This document shows, in pieces, positions 63,310 to 64,000 of a stretch of DNA of 64,000 nucleotides. The notes beneath the pieces were generated by a model that was not told the DNA's origin, made no database searches, and saw only the letters and a program-made list of their open reading frames with translations. How positions within the stretch are numbered: the stretch's first letter is position 1; the number at the start of each line of letters is the position of its first letter. A program made the translations under genes and the position numbers. The DNA is from Cyanophora paradoxa (taxonomy: Eukaryota > Glaucocystophyceae > Cyanophorales > Cyanophoraceae), in contig QPMI01000157.1 in the NCBI GenBank assembly GCA_004431415.1, forward strand, positions 62,001 to 126,000. The letters are read 5' to 3'.

Positions 63310-64000
63310 CTGAAGCTCATGACCCTGAGCGAGAGTCAGTGCCAGGAACTTGATCGCATTTGGATGCGGGTCGTCAAGCACCACGGGAACCTCGCCGCCT
63401 CGACGACGAATTACGCGATCTGGAGCCACGGGGGGTACAGCCTCAAACGAACAGCCCACCTGCAAGCGGAGGCGCAAATCACAGAGGCTCAGATCCGGCT
63501 CTGCGCGCCAGAGGGCTCGCTGCTGGCCCGGGTTGTACGGCACCGGGTGCGCGCGCTGCAGGAGAAGCTTGGGGTGCCTCTGCTCCCGACCGAGTTCCTA
63601 AACGCGCCCGTCTCCAGCGACCTCGCCCGCAGAAACGCCCTGGCGGCGATCATGCCGCAGATGCAGCGCCGTAAGTACCGGCTGATGTCGAATCACGCGC
63701 GCTACGCGGCGTTCCGCACCTTGCCCGGGGCGAAGCCTTGGCCTGACCCGGAGCGCCTCGACCGGCGCTACGTCGTGGCAATGCACATCCCAAGAGCCGT
63801 CTTCAGCGTTGCAGCCCCTGCCCTGTACGGGGCGGGCGTGACGACCATGGACGCGGTGACAGCAGCGGACGGCGAGACCTTGCGAACCTGGCAGGACCTG
63901 TACATGGGTGCGCCCAAGGGGACGCTGCAGAAGAGCGAGCCTGCGTGGTGGCGTGAGGTGGCGAACGCGATCACGGTTGACGGGAAGAAGCTGCGGCACC
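63304..64000 (+). CDS. LINE ORF2, continuation after the PLV (3' part, runs off the window)
   Basis: After the second target duplication, the ORF2 frame resumes with LKLMTLSESQCQELDRIW and stays open to the window edge. It corresponds to the thumb and C-terminal region after the reverse transcriptase core, a helical, Arg-rich stretch (RMQRRKYRL-like, PEWW-like ends such as SEPAWWREVA). No stop or frameshift is seen on either side, so the insertion looks recent compared with decay of the host element. The end of the protein and the LINE 3' end are outside the window. Confidence 0.88.

Noticed and set aside
1-64000. tRNA or rRNA genes
   Set aside because: I looked for conserved tRNA arms and rRNA segments and saw none that I could support.

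Overview
The window reads as a piece of a nuclear genome of a unicellular eukaryote, probably an alga or related protist. The host DNA is GC-rich, its genes carry many short GT-AG introns, and an AT-rich Polinton-like virus is integrated. I cannot name the species. The main result is a four-level nest: (1) a tandem array of a ~6.9 kb gene unit; (2) a LINE-type retrotransposon that breaks the fourth unit; (3) a 30.3 kb Polinton-like virus (PLV) inside the LINE reverse transcriptase gene; (4) a GC-rich, LTR-retrotransposon-like remnant inside the PLV.

Region 1 (1-25584): 3.7 nearly identical units starting at 1 (open at the window edge), 6965, 13874 and 20793. Each unit holds a very GC-rich low-complexity coding region (gene A), a short palindromic repeat block, and a multi-exon gene (gene B) for a protein with RCC1 beta-propeller repeats, a SAM domain and a TIR domain of the SARM1 type with the catalytic glutamate context kept. 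Units 1 and 3 share sequence variants that differ from those shared by units 2 and 4, so the array may be a duplicated dimer. Units differ by many single-base indels in homopolymers, so either the copies are decaying or the assembly has residual long-read error.

Region 2 (25585-32995 and 63304-64000): a non-LTR retrotransposon with ORF1 (apparently containing introns) and ORF2 (AP endonuclease-like plus reverse transcriptase). ORF2 stops at 32995 and resumes in frame at 63310.

Region 3 (32996-63303): the PLV. It has a 6-bp target duplication, terminal inverted repeats, and at each end a long hairpin whose stem differs between ends but stays self-complementary. Left block (minus strand): S-adenosylmethionine decarboxylase, two paralogous 281-aa proteins and a 2692-aa modular fibre. 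Middle: patatin-like phospholipase, two minor-capsid-like proteins, double-jelly-roll major capsid protein (frameshifted), packaging ATPase and small proteins. Right: a TV-Pol/SF3 helicase protein (two frameshifts), an HNH-AP2 endonuclease, a protein-primed family B DNA polymerase (frameshifted near its end) and an rve integrase. The genome therefore has two replication modules and its own integration enzyme. No adenain-type protease was recognised.

Region 4 (51376-53531, within the PLV): a GC-rich gag-like gene with a terminal-repeat fragment at each side and a 4-bp target duplication. It interrupts one of two copies of a palindrome-rich module. The recurring theme of the element is paired palindromic arrays whose stems have changed in a compensatory way while the flanks stayed the same.
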